DNA of 64,000 nt from positions 39,051 through 103,050 of the forward strand of contig JAEURZ010000007.1 of the NCBI GenBank assembly GCA_016788905.1. Direction: 5' to 3'. This DNA is from Elusimicrobiota bacterium (GTDB lineage: Bacteria > Elusimicrobiota > Elusimicrobia > FEN-1173). The notes beneath the pieces are model-generated. The model ran no database searches. It worked only from the letters and a program-made list of their open reading frames with translations, and had not been told where the DNA came from. Shown here piece after piece: positions 1-8,769 of this stretch. The translations under genes and the position numbers were made by a program. Each line of letters starts with the position of its first letter. Within the stretch, counting starts at the first letter, position 1.

Positions 1-159
1 CGCGGCAAAACGGACCGCGAAATGTTGGGCGGCGTTCTTTTTGTCCCGGCAATAGGCGACTTCTCGATCGGAAAAAACCCGCTCTACAAACCGTGGATTT
101 TTGACCAACCGCGCCACTCGTCGAACTTCCACAATATCCACACCTAAAGAGGTTTCCAT
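1..159 (-). CDS. acpS: Holo-[acyl-carrier-protein] synthase, partial (N-terminus)
   Basis: The minus strand from the ATG at 159 runs open to the window edge for 53 codons. The product begins METSLGVDIVEV and continues with FVERVFSDREVAYC and FAVRFAA. This is the classic AcpS start: the GVDIVEV strand carries the Mg-binding Asp (residue 8), FSDRE follows, and the last visible residues are the start of the WAAKEA-type motif. AcpS transfers 4'-phosphopantetheine from CoA to a serine of acyl carrier protein in the cytoplasm, activating fatty-acid synthesis. It was not found by length-filtered ORF calling because the edge truncates it; about 70 further residues would be expected to the left. It lies 77 bases downstream of the ComEC-like gene in the same orientation and may share its transcript. 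Confidence 0.9.
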   Translation of the reverse strand, partial: METSLGVDIVEVRRVARLVKNPRFVERVFSDREVAYCRDKKNAAQHFAVRFAA

Positions 160-236
160 GGAGCGAACATCCTATCAATTTTAGGGATTTTCAGTCTTCA
201 TCACGAAAAAAGGAGGGGTGCATGGGAAAAGAACTC

Positions 237-2270
237 TTATCGTTGTACCGAGACAAACCCCGATGTCTTTTCAGTGACGTGCCAACGGAGACCGGCCCTG
301 CCGGGCCGATAGACAGCGGCTCGAGATCGACGGGCCGAAAGAGAGATTCTCGGCCCGTGATAAACGATCCACCGTGGCTTCATCCGCTCAAGGAAATCGT
401 CCCGGGGAGGACCACCCGTTCCGGAATTCCAAGAAAGGAGATCCACCGGTCCCTCCAAACGAAGAACACATTCCTTCTGTTGGCGTGGCGTTAAACCAAA
501 AGCCAGGAGCGTTCGGGTCAGACCAGAATCAATCCGAACCCCAAATCCATTTCCACCAGGAGGGCGAATAACTTCCCAGCGCGTAGAGCCTTCCACCCAG
601 TGTCGTCCATCCACAGACCACGGTTCACCAGAGGAGACGTCCGGGGCGTCAAGAGAAACCCATCGAGGTGGATTTCGACCGGCCGTCTGACGAGCGGTCG
701 CTCGCCTTTGAAAAACAGTCGCGCCCGTTTCCGTGCGAACCCAAAGAGAGGGAGACTTCCCCCCCCGCCAAGACAAGTCAAGGGAAGGCGTCGGGGTTGA
801 GGTTCCCAAACACCAAACGCCTCCTGCCGTAACCAAGGCGAGAAGGAAAAGGACCGTCTTCCTTTTTTGTTTCAGAGATAAGGTGAGAAAACCAGAAATG
901 ATCCCTAAAGCCAGAACAAGATTTTGCGATCCATTGAACCCCACGTTCCACTCGGCACCGGGGATCTGGGCACAGAGATGGGCCCACCCCGCCAACGCCT
1001 CGGCTCCCCATCGTGTGGGGACCGCCCAGAGGGTCGCGGCGGTGGGCCATACGGTGTCCAAGATCGTTAATCCCGCGCCCATCGAGAGGCACACCCCCGC
1101 CAAGGGAACCGCCAACATATTGGAAATAACGCCGACCCAGGAGAGTCGCCCGAAATAGTGCAGGAGAAAGGGAATCAAAGCCACCTGGGCCGCAAGACTG
1201 GTCAAAAAAAGATCCCGAGCCCCTTGGCTCAATTTCCCCAAGAGTCCGTGCCCGCCAAATCGCGCCTCAACGGTTTCAAGTCTTGCGGAATTTCGGGATC
1301 CCCACACGACAGCGATCCCCAGTGTCGCGGCATACGACATCTGAAACCCGGCTTCAAACAAGGATCCGGGATTCCAGAGAAGAAGAATCCCAGCGGAAAG
1401 AAAGAGAGGATGCTCCAAACGATCCCAGCGACCCAGAAGCGCCCCCACGGCCGCCACAGAAGCCATGACCGCCGCGCGAAGGACAGGGGGATCCCCGCCA
1501 GCCATGACGGCATAAAGAAAAGCGACCAGAGGGGCCACGGCCATCGTCCAGCGCCGCGGCCACCAAAGAACCCATCGGGCCAAGACCCACCAGACCCCTA
1601 AGGCAAATCCTACGTTCGACCCAGAAGCCACCAGAAGGTGGTACGTTCCACTGCGTCGAAAATCATCGGCAAACGTGGCAAGGGCGGGGGGCCGTTCTCC
1701 CAACAAAACACCTGAAAGAAGATGGGCGGTTGAGGGAGGAAGATGTGTTTTAAAAGCAACGTGAAACCGACCGCGCAAGGTGGTGGCCCACCGGATCGGA
1801 TTCAGAGGAGAGGCCCGTCGAAGCAGGACGCTTTTCCCTTCCGGAACAAACAAGCGCGCCGAGGCCCCCCCCCGCGGGCCACGATGGGGGTCCAATCCCA
1901 ACAGAGGGCCCCAAACGGAAACCTCGTCTCCCCAGGTCAACGAATCCCCAGGATTTTTTCGAAACACACTCACGGTCTCTTCCGATCGAAAAGACTCTCC
2001 CCCGAAAGGTCGAACCCAGCGAACCCGGAGAAAAAACGCGTCTCCCCCCGTGTATCCGATAGGATAACCTGAAACCCTTCCCACCAAGAGCGCGGGTCGA
2101 CCGGCAAACGGGGCCAGCCCCGATGACAAAGGAGTTGAGGATTTCCAGAACGAGAGGACCGCGATCGCTCCCGCCACGAAGGGCACCATAAGAAGGAGAG
2201 GACGACGAAACGGGTAGGGAAGAACAACGGCCGCGGCCATGGGATTTTGGGACGCGGCCGTTGTTGTCAA
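237..2270 (-). CDS. comEC: ComEC/Rec2-family DNA uptake channel with degenerate C-terminal domain
   Basis: This 677-residue polytopic membrane protein is of the family that carries single-stranded DNA across the inner membrane during natural transformation. Residues about 20-45 form a first membrane segment, followed by a soluble DUF4131-like beta domain (about 55-150). The Competence domain then begins at LSGVLLGERPP (about 185) and continues through SGTYHLLVASGSNVGF and a long run of membrane helices to about residue 480. The remaining 190 residues are soluble and occupy the place of the metallo-beta-lactamase domain, but I see no HxHxDH metal motif there, so the nuclease-like domain looks inactive or replaced. 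It sits 12 bases after the HAMP protein gene. Homology of the core is clear; transport competence is inferred. Confidence 0.88.
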   Translation of the reverse strand: MTTTAASQNPMAAAVVLPYPFRRPLLLMVPFVAGAIAVLSFWKSSTPLSSGLAPFAGRPALLVGRVSGYPIGYTGGDAFFLRVRWVRPFGGESFRSEETVSVFRKNPGDSLTWGDEVSVWGPLLGLDPHRGPRGGASARLFVPEGKSVLLRRASPLNPIRWATTLRGRFHVAFKTHLPPSTAHLLSGVLLGERPPALATFADDFRRSGTYHLLVASGSNVGFALGVWWVLARWVLWWPRRWTMAVAPLVAFLYAVMAGGDPPVLRAAVMASVAAVGALLGRWDRLEHPLFLSAGILLLWNPGSLFEAGFQMSYAATLGIAVVWGSRNSARLETVEARFGGHGLLGKLSQGARDLFLTSLAAQVALIPFLLHYFGRLSWVGVISNMLAVPLAGVCLSMGAGLTILDTVWPTAATLWAVPTRWGAEALAGWAHLCAQIPGAEWNVGFNGSQNLVLALGIISGFLTLSLKQKRKTVLFLLALVTAGGVWCLGTSTPTPSLDLSWRGGKSPSLWVRTETGATVFQRRATARQTAGRNPPRWVSLDAPDVSSGEPWSVDGRHWVEGSTRWEVIRPPGGNGFGVRIDSGLTRTLLAFGLTPRQQKECVLRLEGPVDLLSWNSGTGGPPRDDFLERMKPRWIVYHGPRISLSARRSRAAVYRPGRAGLRWHVTEKTSGFVSVQR

Positions 2271-2282
2271 AAGTCGAGGGGC

Positions 2283-2888
2283 TTAAATTTTGAAGCCCTT
2301 GTGGAGGTGGTCCACGTCGGCCTTCACTTGTTCAAGACGGTGTTGTAAATCCGCGCCCGACTTCCGTTCATCGAGCAAATCGGCCAGTTGTTTCGAAACC
2401 CGCAGGGCCACATGGGCGTCTTGGGAAACAAGCCTCTGGAGGGATTCGACCATCGTGTTAAACTCATCGCGAAAGTCTTCCAATTCATCGCCCGCGCGAA
2501 GACGAACACGGTGTGTCAAATCCCCGGAACTCACCGTCCGAGCGGAACGCTCAAACCGGTAGATGGGTCCCGCCAACTTATGGGAAGCCAAAACAGCAAA
2601 GATGGTTACCCCGATCATGTACAAGACCAGTTTCAAGAGGAAAACATAACTATCGGACTTAAAAAGTTCATAGAGACTTGGGTCCATAAAGTTCTGGACC
2701 TCACGACCGAAATGGAAATAAAAATCGAGCCCAATGGCCGTAATGGCGATCAGAACGAAAAGGCTCACCAGCATGACAAACTTCATTTGCATGCCGCGCT
2801 TTATAATAACGATCTTGCGCTTAATCCGCGGAGGTTGAAAGGGATCTTTTTTTGACGAAGAAGACGTGTGTGCCGGAGAAGGGGTCAT
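2283..2888 (-). CDS. HAMP-domain membrane protein without output domain
   Basis: This is a 201-residue protein. A basic, Ser/Pro-rich cytoplasmic N-terminus (about 1-35) is followed by a transmembrane helix (about 36-57), a short periplasmic loop (about 58-80), and a second helix (about 82-103). A HAMP domain starts at SHKLAGPIYRFE (about 103-155) with the usual DELEDFRDEFN dimerisation pattern, and a C-terminal helix with coiled-coil character (LADLLDERKSGADLQHRLEQV) completes it. No kinase, cyclase or methyl-accepting signalling domain follows, so it is either a stand-alone adaptor or partners another protein. Short HAMP-only proteins of this ASHKLAGP type are known in other environmental bacteria without assigned function. 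It precedes comEC by 12 bases, suggesting co-transcription. Confidence 0.75.
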   Translation of the reverse strand: MTPSPAHTSSSSKKDPFQPPRIKRKIVIIKRGMQMKFVMLVSLFVLIAITAIGLDFYFHFGREVQNFMDPSLYELFKSDSYVFLLKLVLYMIGVTIFAVLASHKLAGPIYRFERSARTVSSGDLTHRVRLRAGDELEDFRDEFNTMVESLQRLVSQDAHVALRVSKQLADLLDERKSGADLQHRLEQVKADVDHLHKGFKI

Positions 2889-2959
2889 AGTGCTTATTAT
2901 TTAACAGACAAACCGTAGATTGTCAACCCTGTCCCCAGCGGGAACGATTGTCCAAATGG

Positions 2960-3009
2960 AAAAAAAAGATATTCCTGCCTCGGATATTGCCAAGCAATGG
3001 CAGGAAAAA
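2960..3009 (-). terminator. Rho-independent terminator, minus strand
   Basis: Read on the minus strand, TTCCTGCC (3006-2999) pairs with GGCAGGAA (2979-2972), with an inner TTGC/GCAA pairing in the loop. Four bases later there is a run of eight T (2967-2960). This is a good intrinsic terminator for the transcript of the RND exporter gene ending at 3158, separating it from the HAMP-comEC-acpS unit. Confidence 0.6.
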
Positions 3010-3101
3010 TCTGATGAAACATCCGATCAAATAGCCTCTTCACTCGTTGTCTCCCTTAACCCGGGATCCCCAGTTGAGCGCAAGGACCGGCCAGGCTCAG
3101 A

Positions 3102-3143
3102 GCGTCTGGCGCTTGAGGCGGCAGAGCCGCTCATGCGAGACGC
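3102..3143. repeat. Nested intergenic palindrome
   Basis: A 42-base imperfect palindrome: GCGTCT (3102-3107) pairs with AGACGC (3138-3143), with further nested pairings CGC/GCG, TGA/TCA and GCGGC/GCCGC around an AGA loop. It lies 14 bases downstream of the exporter stop codon. There is no following T run in either direction, so it is not itself a simple terminator. It may be a REP-like element or mRNA 3'-end stabiliser. The rest of the 2889-3157 gap holds the terminator and no gene I can support. Confidence 0.45.
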
Positions 3144-3157
3144 GAAATCCAAGTTTT

Positions 3158-5485
3158 TCACGAAAGAGATTCCGGCGCAGGGGCAAGGTGCTTCTTTTTT
3201 TTCCACAAAACAAGGACAGATTTTAATAAAAATTGATCCCCAAAGAACCCCACCACAAGGACCACCACATTGAGCAGTCCAAAATACATGATGGGAAGAA
3301 ATCCGCTTAACGTCAAAACACCAAACCCAATGCAGAGCACCAGAAAAGAAGAAGTGCTCGCGTCCCCTTTCTCTAAACTCACCTCTTCTAGGGCCTGGAA
3401 ATAGGGAACCCCGTTGGCCCTCACTTCCTGAAATCGTGTAAAGAAATGAACCGTATCATCGACAATAATGCCGAAGGCGGCGGCGGCAATAAGAGAGGTC
3501 CCGGAGTCCAAGGGAATCCCAAAAGCCCCCATGATCCCAAAATTAACCACAATGGGAAACAAATTGGGAACCAGGAAAAATCCAGCCATCCCCAAGGAAC
3601 GAAGGACCACCGCCATCACGATCCATATAGAAAAAACTGCCGAAAAAACGTTTCGGACCTGCTCCCCAACCAAAACCCGAGCTGTTTCAATATGAACAGG
3701 GGCATCCCCACCCACGCGCACCCGGATCCCTGGAAACACTTCCTCCTGGATCAGGCGTTCAACCTGCTTAAGAACATCGGCGTTCACCCTTGTGCTCGTG
3801 CTATGAAGCCGAAGAACGATGCGAGCCCGCTGATAGTCTGGGGTCACAAAATCCTCTAATTCGTCGGCGTTGTAGAGGAGGAGATACTGTTCGGCCATCC
3901 GTCGTGTGGAAGGCGGTCGGTAATAGGCGGGGTCCTCATTGTGGAAAGACTTGTTCATTTCATTAAAAAACTCAACAAGCGAGGTGGCGGTGTCCACCCC
4001 GGGGACCCCCCTCACCTTTTTTTGAAGCCGTTCCATGTAGGCCAGAACGGCCGGCTCCTGAAAAACCCCAGGGGTTTCCCCCTCCAGGAAAAGATCAACC
4101 GGCATGATCCCCGCGAGATGATCTCGCACAAATTCCGCGTCCTGACGCACCTGGGCGCTCGATTTGAAATTGCCGACCAGATCGGTCTCTGCCCGCAACC
4201 ACCGACATTCCCACGCCCCCCATGCCAGGATCGTCCCACACATGAAAAGGGTCGACCAGGGGTTGCGTGAAACAAACCCAAAGATCCACCGCAGAAGGCG
4301 GGTGATGAGGCGGCTTTGATGGACATCTGTTGCACGGTAAATCGTTTCTGTTCGAAATGTCAAAAGGAGCGGGGTCACGATCCCAAAAGTAAAAATGAAT
4401 TCAAATATCATCCCCGCCCCCGCCAACCAGCCAAAAACCTGAATCGCTGGAATTCCACTAAAGGAGAGAGAGAAAAAACCAATGGCCGTGTTTACACTGG
4501 TGAGAAGGCAGGGAAATAAAATTTGGTCCAGAACATGGGTAAGCGCCGCACGCCGGTCCGGATACAATTCAAGCACACCCGCCTTTAAATGGGTAAACAA
4601 GTGAACGTTATCCGAAAGAGCCAAGGCAATCACAATAGGAATGACCGCCGCGGACGCGTTATTCAAGGGGACCCCCAGGATGGAGGTCAACCCCAACGTC
4701 GCTCCCACCGTAGCCAAAATGCCAATGCTGGACAAAAGGAGAAGTCGCTTATTTCGAAAAACCAACCAAATGGTACCGGCCACCAGCAGAAGCGTCACGG
4801 GGACAAAACGAACAATGTCTTCATTCATATACATCGCTAGGAAATAGTTGGTCACGGGCCATCCCGCCAAATGGAAACGGTAACCACGTGTTTCGTAGGA
4901 GACGAGAACCGATCGAATGGTTCGAATTAATTCGCTCCGTTGAAGTGAGGAATTTTTGTCGGTCCGGGTGAACACCACAATCCCTGTCGTTCGACCATCC
5001 TGGGAAATCAAGCTGTTTACAAAAAGAGGATTTTCCACCGCGCGCCTGTGGAGGGCCGCCAACTCAACAGGATCGGAGGGAATAGACTCCAAAAAGGGGG
5101 CGACCGAAAAGGTGTCATTCTCCCCCACCATGTCCGTGATATTGGCTAAACTTTTGACGTCTTTAGCCCCTTCAAGTCCCTCCAAATCCTCCGTCAGCTG
5201 TCGAAGAACTTTAAGGTTTTCAGTCGTAAAAAGGTCATCGTTTTGAAAAGCAATGACAATAAATTCATTGTTAGGAAAAAGAGATCGGAGGTGTTCTCTC
5301 AGAATAAAGGAAGGGTCTTTGTCCGCAATAAAATCGTCGACATCGGGCCGAAGGGAGACTCGGGGAAGGAAAGACCAAAAGAAAACCCCGAAAAGGAGCG
5401 CTGAAGTCATGACCCAACCGGGGCGCCTCGTGATGAAGCGAGACATCCATTGAGTGACTCTCTCGCGAAGTTGAGGTTTCTTCAT
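3158..5485 (-). CDS. RND-superfamily (MMPL-type) exporter
   Basis: This is a 775-residue inner-membrane protein with the two-fold RND architecture. The first membrane helix (about 22-42) is followed by a large periplasmic domain (LRPDVDDFIADKDPSF onward). A bundle of five to six helices (about 225-380) follows, with the charged motif IALALSDNVHLFTH, in which the Asp is in the position used for proton coupling. The same pattern is repeated in the second half, with periplasmic residues about 420-610 and a helical bundle ending AAFGIIVDDTVHFFTRF. Proteins of this subfamily move lipids or other hydrophobic molecules. No membrane-fusion or outer-membrane partner is encoded next to it, so a stand-alone lipid transporter is more likely than a tripartite drug pump. 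Substrate is unknown. Confidence 0.85.
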   Translation of the reverse strand: MKKPQLRERVTQWMSRFITRRPGWVMTSALLFGVFFWSFLPRVSLRPDVDDFIADKDPSFILREHLRSLFPNNEFIVIAFQNDDLFTTENLKVLRQLTEDLEGLEGAKDVKSLANITDMVGENDTFSVAPFLESIPSDPVELAALHRRAVENPLFVNSLISQDGRTTGIVVFTRTDKNSSLQRSELIRTIRSVLVSYETRGYRFHLAGWPVTNYFLAMYMNEDIVRFVPVTLLLVAGTIWLVFRNKRLLLLSSIGILATVGATLGLTSILGVPLNNASAAVIPIVIALALSDNVHLFTHLKAGVLELYPDRRAALTHVLDQILFPCLLTSVNTAIGFFSLSFSGIPAIQVFGWLAGAGMIFEFIFTFGIVTPLLLTFRTETIYRATDVHQSRLITRLLRWIFGFVSRNPWSTLFMCGTILAWGAWECRWLRAETDLVGNFKSSAQVRQDAEFVRDHLAGIMPVDLFLEGETPGVFQEPAVLAYMERLQKKVRGVPGVDTATSLVEFFNEMNKSFHNEDPAYYRPPSTRRMAEQYLLLYNADELEDFVTPDYQRARIVLRLHSTSTRVNADVLKQVERLIQEEVFPGIRVRVGGDAPVHIETARVLVGEQVRNVFSAVFSIWIVMAVVLRSLGMAGFFLVPNLFPIVVNFGIMGAFGIPLDSGTSLIAAAAFGIIVDDTVHFFTRFQEVRANGVPYFQALEEVSLEKGDASTSSFLVLCIGFGVLTLSGFLPIMYFGLLNVVVLVVGFFGDQFLLKSVLVLWKKKKHLAPAPESLS

Positions 5486-5546
5486 TTATGGAGAGATGAG
5501 CCTCGAGCCTTATGGGTAAATCCAGGGTATTGAAGTGAATAAATCA

Positions 5547-6875
5547 TTAGCCCAACGACTCGATCCGAAGATGAACGGGCGAGCGGGACAGCCCACGAAT
5601 CCGGCGTGATTCTTTTATGGCGGATTGAATGGCCCCTTCAGGGGCTTCGTGCGTGACGATGACGATGGGAACGAATTTTTTGACCACATCGGACTCTGTC
5701 ACCGCGTTGTCTTCTTGATGAACGGATGAAATGGAGATCTCATGTTTACTGAGGAGCTGGGTCACCGCCGCCAGGATCCCGGTTCGGTCCGCGGCACTAA
5801 AACGGAGATAATGACGAAGACAACGATTTTCCGGATCAAGGATTTTGAGTTTCTTGTTGGCATCAAACATCACATAGGGAAGACGCCCCGCCATCCCCCC
5901 CGCCACTTGTCGAGCCAAATACATAATATCGGAAACCACCGCACTGGCGGAAGGCATCGAACCAGCGCCTTTCCCGTAAAACATGACGTCGCCCACCGCG
6001 TCGCCGTGAATCACAGCGGCGTTGTATTCGTTTCGGACAGTGGCGAAAGGATGGTTTTCTGGAATAAGGGTGGTCTGGACACGCGCGAAAACCTCGTCCC
6101 CATTAAAGTCCGCCAAAGCAAGGGATTTCGCCACAAGGCCCAACCGTCGGCGAGCAAACTTGATGTCCCAAAGGTCTAAATTCCGTAAGCCTTCCCGATG
6201 AACGTCATCCACGCGAACCCATCCACCCGTGGCCAAGGAAGAAAGGATGGCGAGTTTGTGAGCGGCATCCACGCCATCGATATCAAAGGAAGGGTCGGCC
6301 TCCGCGAAACCCGCCACTTGGGCGGCCTTCAGCGCGACTGAAAAACGCATTCCTTCTTCCGACATTCGGGTCAAGATATAGTTGGTCGTCCCATTGACGA
6401 TACCGTAGAGCCGTTGAATTCGGTTGGCCCCCAACCCTTCGTTCAACCCTTGAACAACGGGAATTCCGCCTCCCACCGCGGCTTCAAAATAAACCAGTCC
6501 CCGGGTTTCCTGGGCGGTTGTAAAAATTTCTCCCCAATGCCGTGCCAAAACAGCCTTGTTGGCCGTGGCCACTTGTTTTCCTGCTTTTAGTGCCGAGAGG
6601 ATGACCGTCCGAGCGGGTTCTTCCCCTCCGATCAACTCGACAACGATGTCAACTTCAGGGGACTCAACCACTTCACGCCAGTTTTTCGTAAAACGAGGCC
6701 GAACCCCTCCGATGGAAGGAAGATTCTTTTTTCGCCGACTGGCAACCATTGCCAACTGAAGCTTTGTCCCCGCTTTCGCTTCCAACAACGCCATGTTTTT
6801 TTGGAACAAACGAACGACACCGTTTCCCACCACACCACAGCCCACCAAGCCAATCTGGACAATTCCATTTTTCAT
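5547..6875 (-). CDS. hom: Homoserine dehydrogenase
   Basis: This 442-residue cytoplasmic enzyme reduces aspartate semialdehyde to homoserine with NAD(P)H, the branch point to threonine and methionine. Residues 6-20 carry the Rossmann fingerprint (LVGCGVVGNGVV). The substrate domain has the family signature GGGIPVV and VNGTTNYILT (about 150-175) and the catalytic Lys region DGVDAAHKLAIL (about 200). A C-terminal ACT domain (HYLRFSAADRTGILAAV, about 355-430) indicates allosteric feedback, classically by threonine. Length matches the monofunctional family. Its ATG overlaps the aminotransferase stop by four bases (ATGA), so the two are translationally coupled. Confidence 0.95.
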   Translation of the reverse strand: MKNGIVQIGLVGCGVVGNGVVRLFQKNMALLEAKAGTKLQLAMVASRRKKNLPSIGGVRPRFTKNWREVVESPEVDIVVELIGGEEPARTVILSALKAGKQVATANKAVLARHWGEIFTTAQETRGLVYFEAAVGGGIPVVQGLNEGLGANRIQRLYGIVNGTTNYILTRMSEEGMRFSVALKAAQVAGFAEADPSFDIDGVDAAHKLAILSSLATGGWVRVDDVHREGLRNLDLWDIKFARRRLGLVAKSLALADFNGDEVFARVQTTLIPENHPFATVRNEYNAAVIHGDAVGDVMFYGKGAGSMPSASAVVSDIMYLARQVAGGMAGRLPYVMFDANKKLKILDPENRCLRHYLRFSAADRTGILAAVTQLLSKHEISISSVHQEDNAVTESDVVKKFVPIVIVTHEAPEGAIQSAIKESRRIRGLSRSPVHLRIESLG

Positions 6876-8089
6876 TTGGAGTTCGAACGAATCTTTTTAT
6901 CGGATTTTCCCTTACGCAGGAATTTTCGGATGCGGAGAACAGCATCATAAAATCGGTCGTCATGGGTTACCAACGCCATGCGGACATACCCTTCCGCCTC
7001 AGCGCCAAACCCGATGCCCGGGGTCACCACAATACCCGTTTCCTTAACCAATTCTTCGGCGAACGCCAAAGACCCACGGGACTTCCAACTCTCCGGGAGA
7101 GGCGCCCACACGTACATGGTGGCTCGAGGCGTGGGGACAGGCCACCCCATCTTGTTCAGCTCTCCGACAAAATAATCTCGTCGTTTTTTATAGGTCGCCA
7201 CCATCGCTTTCACGCAATCCTGTGGCCCTTCCAAAGCCGCCACGGCCGCCAATTGGAGAAACGTGGGCACACCGTAGTCCACGAACGCTTTGTATTTTTC
7301 CAGGGGAGCCAAGAGGGACTTCTTGCCACAGACCCACCCAATTCGCCACCCCGCCATGTTGTAGGTTTTCGAAAAACTATGAAATTCCAAGGCCACCTCT
7401 TCTGCCCCGGGAGTGGAAAGAAAGCTCGGCGCCTCATAACCATCGAATGTAATTTCGCAGTAGGGATTGTCGTAAACCACAAGAATGTCATTCTTCTGTG
7501 CGAATTTCACCGTTTCCTTAAAAAAGTCGGGATCATCCACAACAGCGGCGGTGGGATTATTGGGATAACACAGGAACATAATCTTCGCTCGTTTTAAGAC
7601 CGACGCAGGAATTTTGCTGTAATCCGGCAAATAATTATTTTCAGGTGTGAGGGGCATGTAATGAATCCGTCCCCCCGCCAAAATGACCCCATTGGAATGG
7701 ACGGGATAACTGGGTACCGGAACAAGGGCAAAATCCCCAGGGTCCAAGTAGGCCTGACACAAATGGGCAATACCTTCTTTTGAACCGATCAGAGACAACA
7801 CATTTTCATCGGGGTCGAGTTTTACCCCAAAACGTCGGTTCATATAGGTGGTCACGGCTTTTCGAAACTTGGGCATGCCTTTCGCCTGGGGATATCGGTG
7901 AGTCCGAGGATGATTCCGAACGGTATCCACCAGCCGATCAATCACGTGGGATGGGGCCGGCAAGTCGGGATTGCCCATCCCCAAATCGATGACGTCCAAC
8001 CGCTGGCGGTGAGCTTCGGCCGCAAGAGCTTTGATCCGGGTAAAAATGTAAGGTGGTAATTGCTCGAGTTTCTGAGAACATTCAACCAT
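6872..8089 (-). CDS. Class I PLP aminotransferase (AlaC / LL-DAP aminotransferase-like)
   Basis: This 405-residue fold-type I aminotransferase is expected to be a cytoplasmic homodimer. Visible signatures are DLGMGNPDLP near the N-terminus, YPNNPTAAV (about 180), the cofactor-stacking YDNPYCEITFDG (about 210), and the PLP-Lys motif HSFSKTYNMAGWRIGW (Lys about 240). The Arg near VRMALV that binds the substrate carboxylate is present. This subgroup includes glutamate-pyruvate aminotransferase AlaC and LL-diaminopimelate aminotransferase, and is often encoded beside hom in other phyla. Coupling to hom suggests an aspartate-family or alanine role. I cannot choose the substrate from the sequence. 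Confidence 0.88.
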   Translation of the reverse strand: MVECSQKLEQLPPYIFTRIKALAAEAHRQRLDVIDLGMGNPDLPAPSHVIDRLVDTVRNHPRTHRYPQAKGMPKFRKAVTTYMNRRFGVKLDPDENVLSLIGSKEGIAHLCQAYLDPGDFALVPVPSYPVHSNGVILAGGRIHYMPLTPENNYLPDYSKIPASVLKRAKIMFLCYPNNPTAAVVDDPDFFKETVKFAQKNDILVVYDNPYCEITFDGYEAPSFLSTPGAEEVALEFHSFSKTYNMAGWRIGWVCGKKSLLAPLEKYKAFVDYGVPTFLQLAAVAALEGPQDCVKAMVATYKKRRDYFVGELNKMGWPVPTPRATMYVWAPLPESWKSRGSLAFAEELVKETGIVVTPGIGFGAEAEGYVRMALVTHDDRFYDAVLRIRKFLRKGKSDKKIRSNSK

Positions 8090-8166
8090 GGGAAGACCTC
8101 GGAGAAAAGATTAACCACACACCGGCCCTAAGGCCGCACCAAAACAAGTGACAAACCACCCCTCTG

Positions 8167-8466
8167 TCAGACATGAAGAACAGGCCTCTTTACCCATTCC
8201 GGCAGGCGCCGTGAAAAGACCCAAACAGACACCCCGAGGCCCCCGTTCGCCAACCCAAAGACCGCCTCAAAAATGGCAAAACGCGACCACTCGATCCGCG
8301 CGATGATGGACCACGCTTGAGGTGTGAAAAGGTTCGCCTCGGGTTGCCCCGAAACCATATCCCACAACCCCTTTCCTAAAGCTATTCCCCCCACGGCCCA
8401 GAAAAGATAGGCCGCTACACGGGCCAACCCGGCCACCGCTACTTTTTCAAACGGCGCAGGGGGCAT
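8167..8466 (-). CDS. Small two-helix membrane protein, unknown
   Basis: A 99-residue protein. Two hydrophobic segments (about 10-32, GLARVAAYLFWAVGGIAL, and about 62-86, FAIFEAVFGLANGGLGVSVWV) flank a short polar stretch. I do not recognise a family. It lies 11 bases after the HU gene, and a weak CGGCC/GGCCG hairpin follows it at about 8130. Codon use resembles the neighbours. Confidence 0.55.
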   Translation of the reverse strand: MPPAPFEKVAVAGLARVAAYLFWAVGGIALGKGLWDMVSGQPEANLFTPQAWSIIARIEWSRFAIFEAVFGLANGGLGVSVWVFSRRLPEWVKRPVLHV

Positions 8467-8477
8467 AAGAAGTGGAA

Positions 8478-8753
8478 TTAACCTTTAGCTATTTTTTTTA
8501 AGGAGAGGCTGGGTTTAAAAGAAATTTTCCGACCCGCGGGAATGGCGATCGTCTCTCCGGTAATCGGATTTCGACCGGGACGAGCTTTCCGGGCCTTTAT
8601 TTTAAAAGTGCCAAGACCCGCCAAGGAAATCTTCTCCCCTTTCCGAAGGGTCTCCCGAATCGAGGAAACCACCGCCTTCACCGCCTTCACCGCTTGGCCC
8701 CGACGAACCCCCGCGTCACGGGTAACGCGTGTAATCAGCTCAAGCTTTTTCAT
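8478..8753 (-). CDS. hup: HU-family DNA-binding protein
   Basis: This is a 91-residue protein of the HU/IHF family, a small basic dimer that bends and compacts DNA. The helical start MKKLELITRVTRDAG is followed by the strand signature ISLAGLGTFKIKARKARPGRNPITGE (residues about 45-70), with the conserved GRNPxTGE arm tip, and then IAIPAGRKISFKPS. Length is exactly that of HU. It could equally be IHF-like, and lineages of this kind often have several paralogues. Confidence 0.93.
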   Translation of the reverse strand: MKKLELITRVTRDAGVRRGQAVKAVKAVVSSIRETLRKGEKISLAGLGTFKIKARKARPGRNPITGETIAIPAGRKISFKPSLSLKKIAKG

Positions 8754-8769
8754 TGAAACGGGTCCGTTG

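Noticed and set aside
2920..3273. 117-codon plus-strand frame over the gap after the exporter
   Set aside because: It crosses the terminator and palindrome and runs into the exporter 3' end; low-complexity product and no homology seen.
6749..7597. 282-codon plus-strand open frame
   Set aside because: It lies antisense to homoserine dehydrogenase and the aminotransferase, whose family motifs are intact; composition is that of a reverse-strand shadow.
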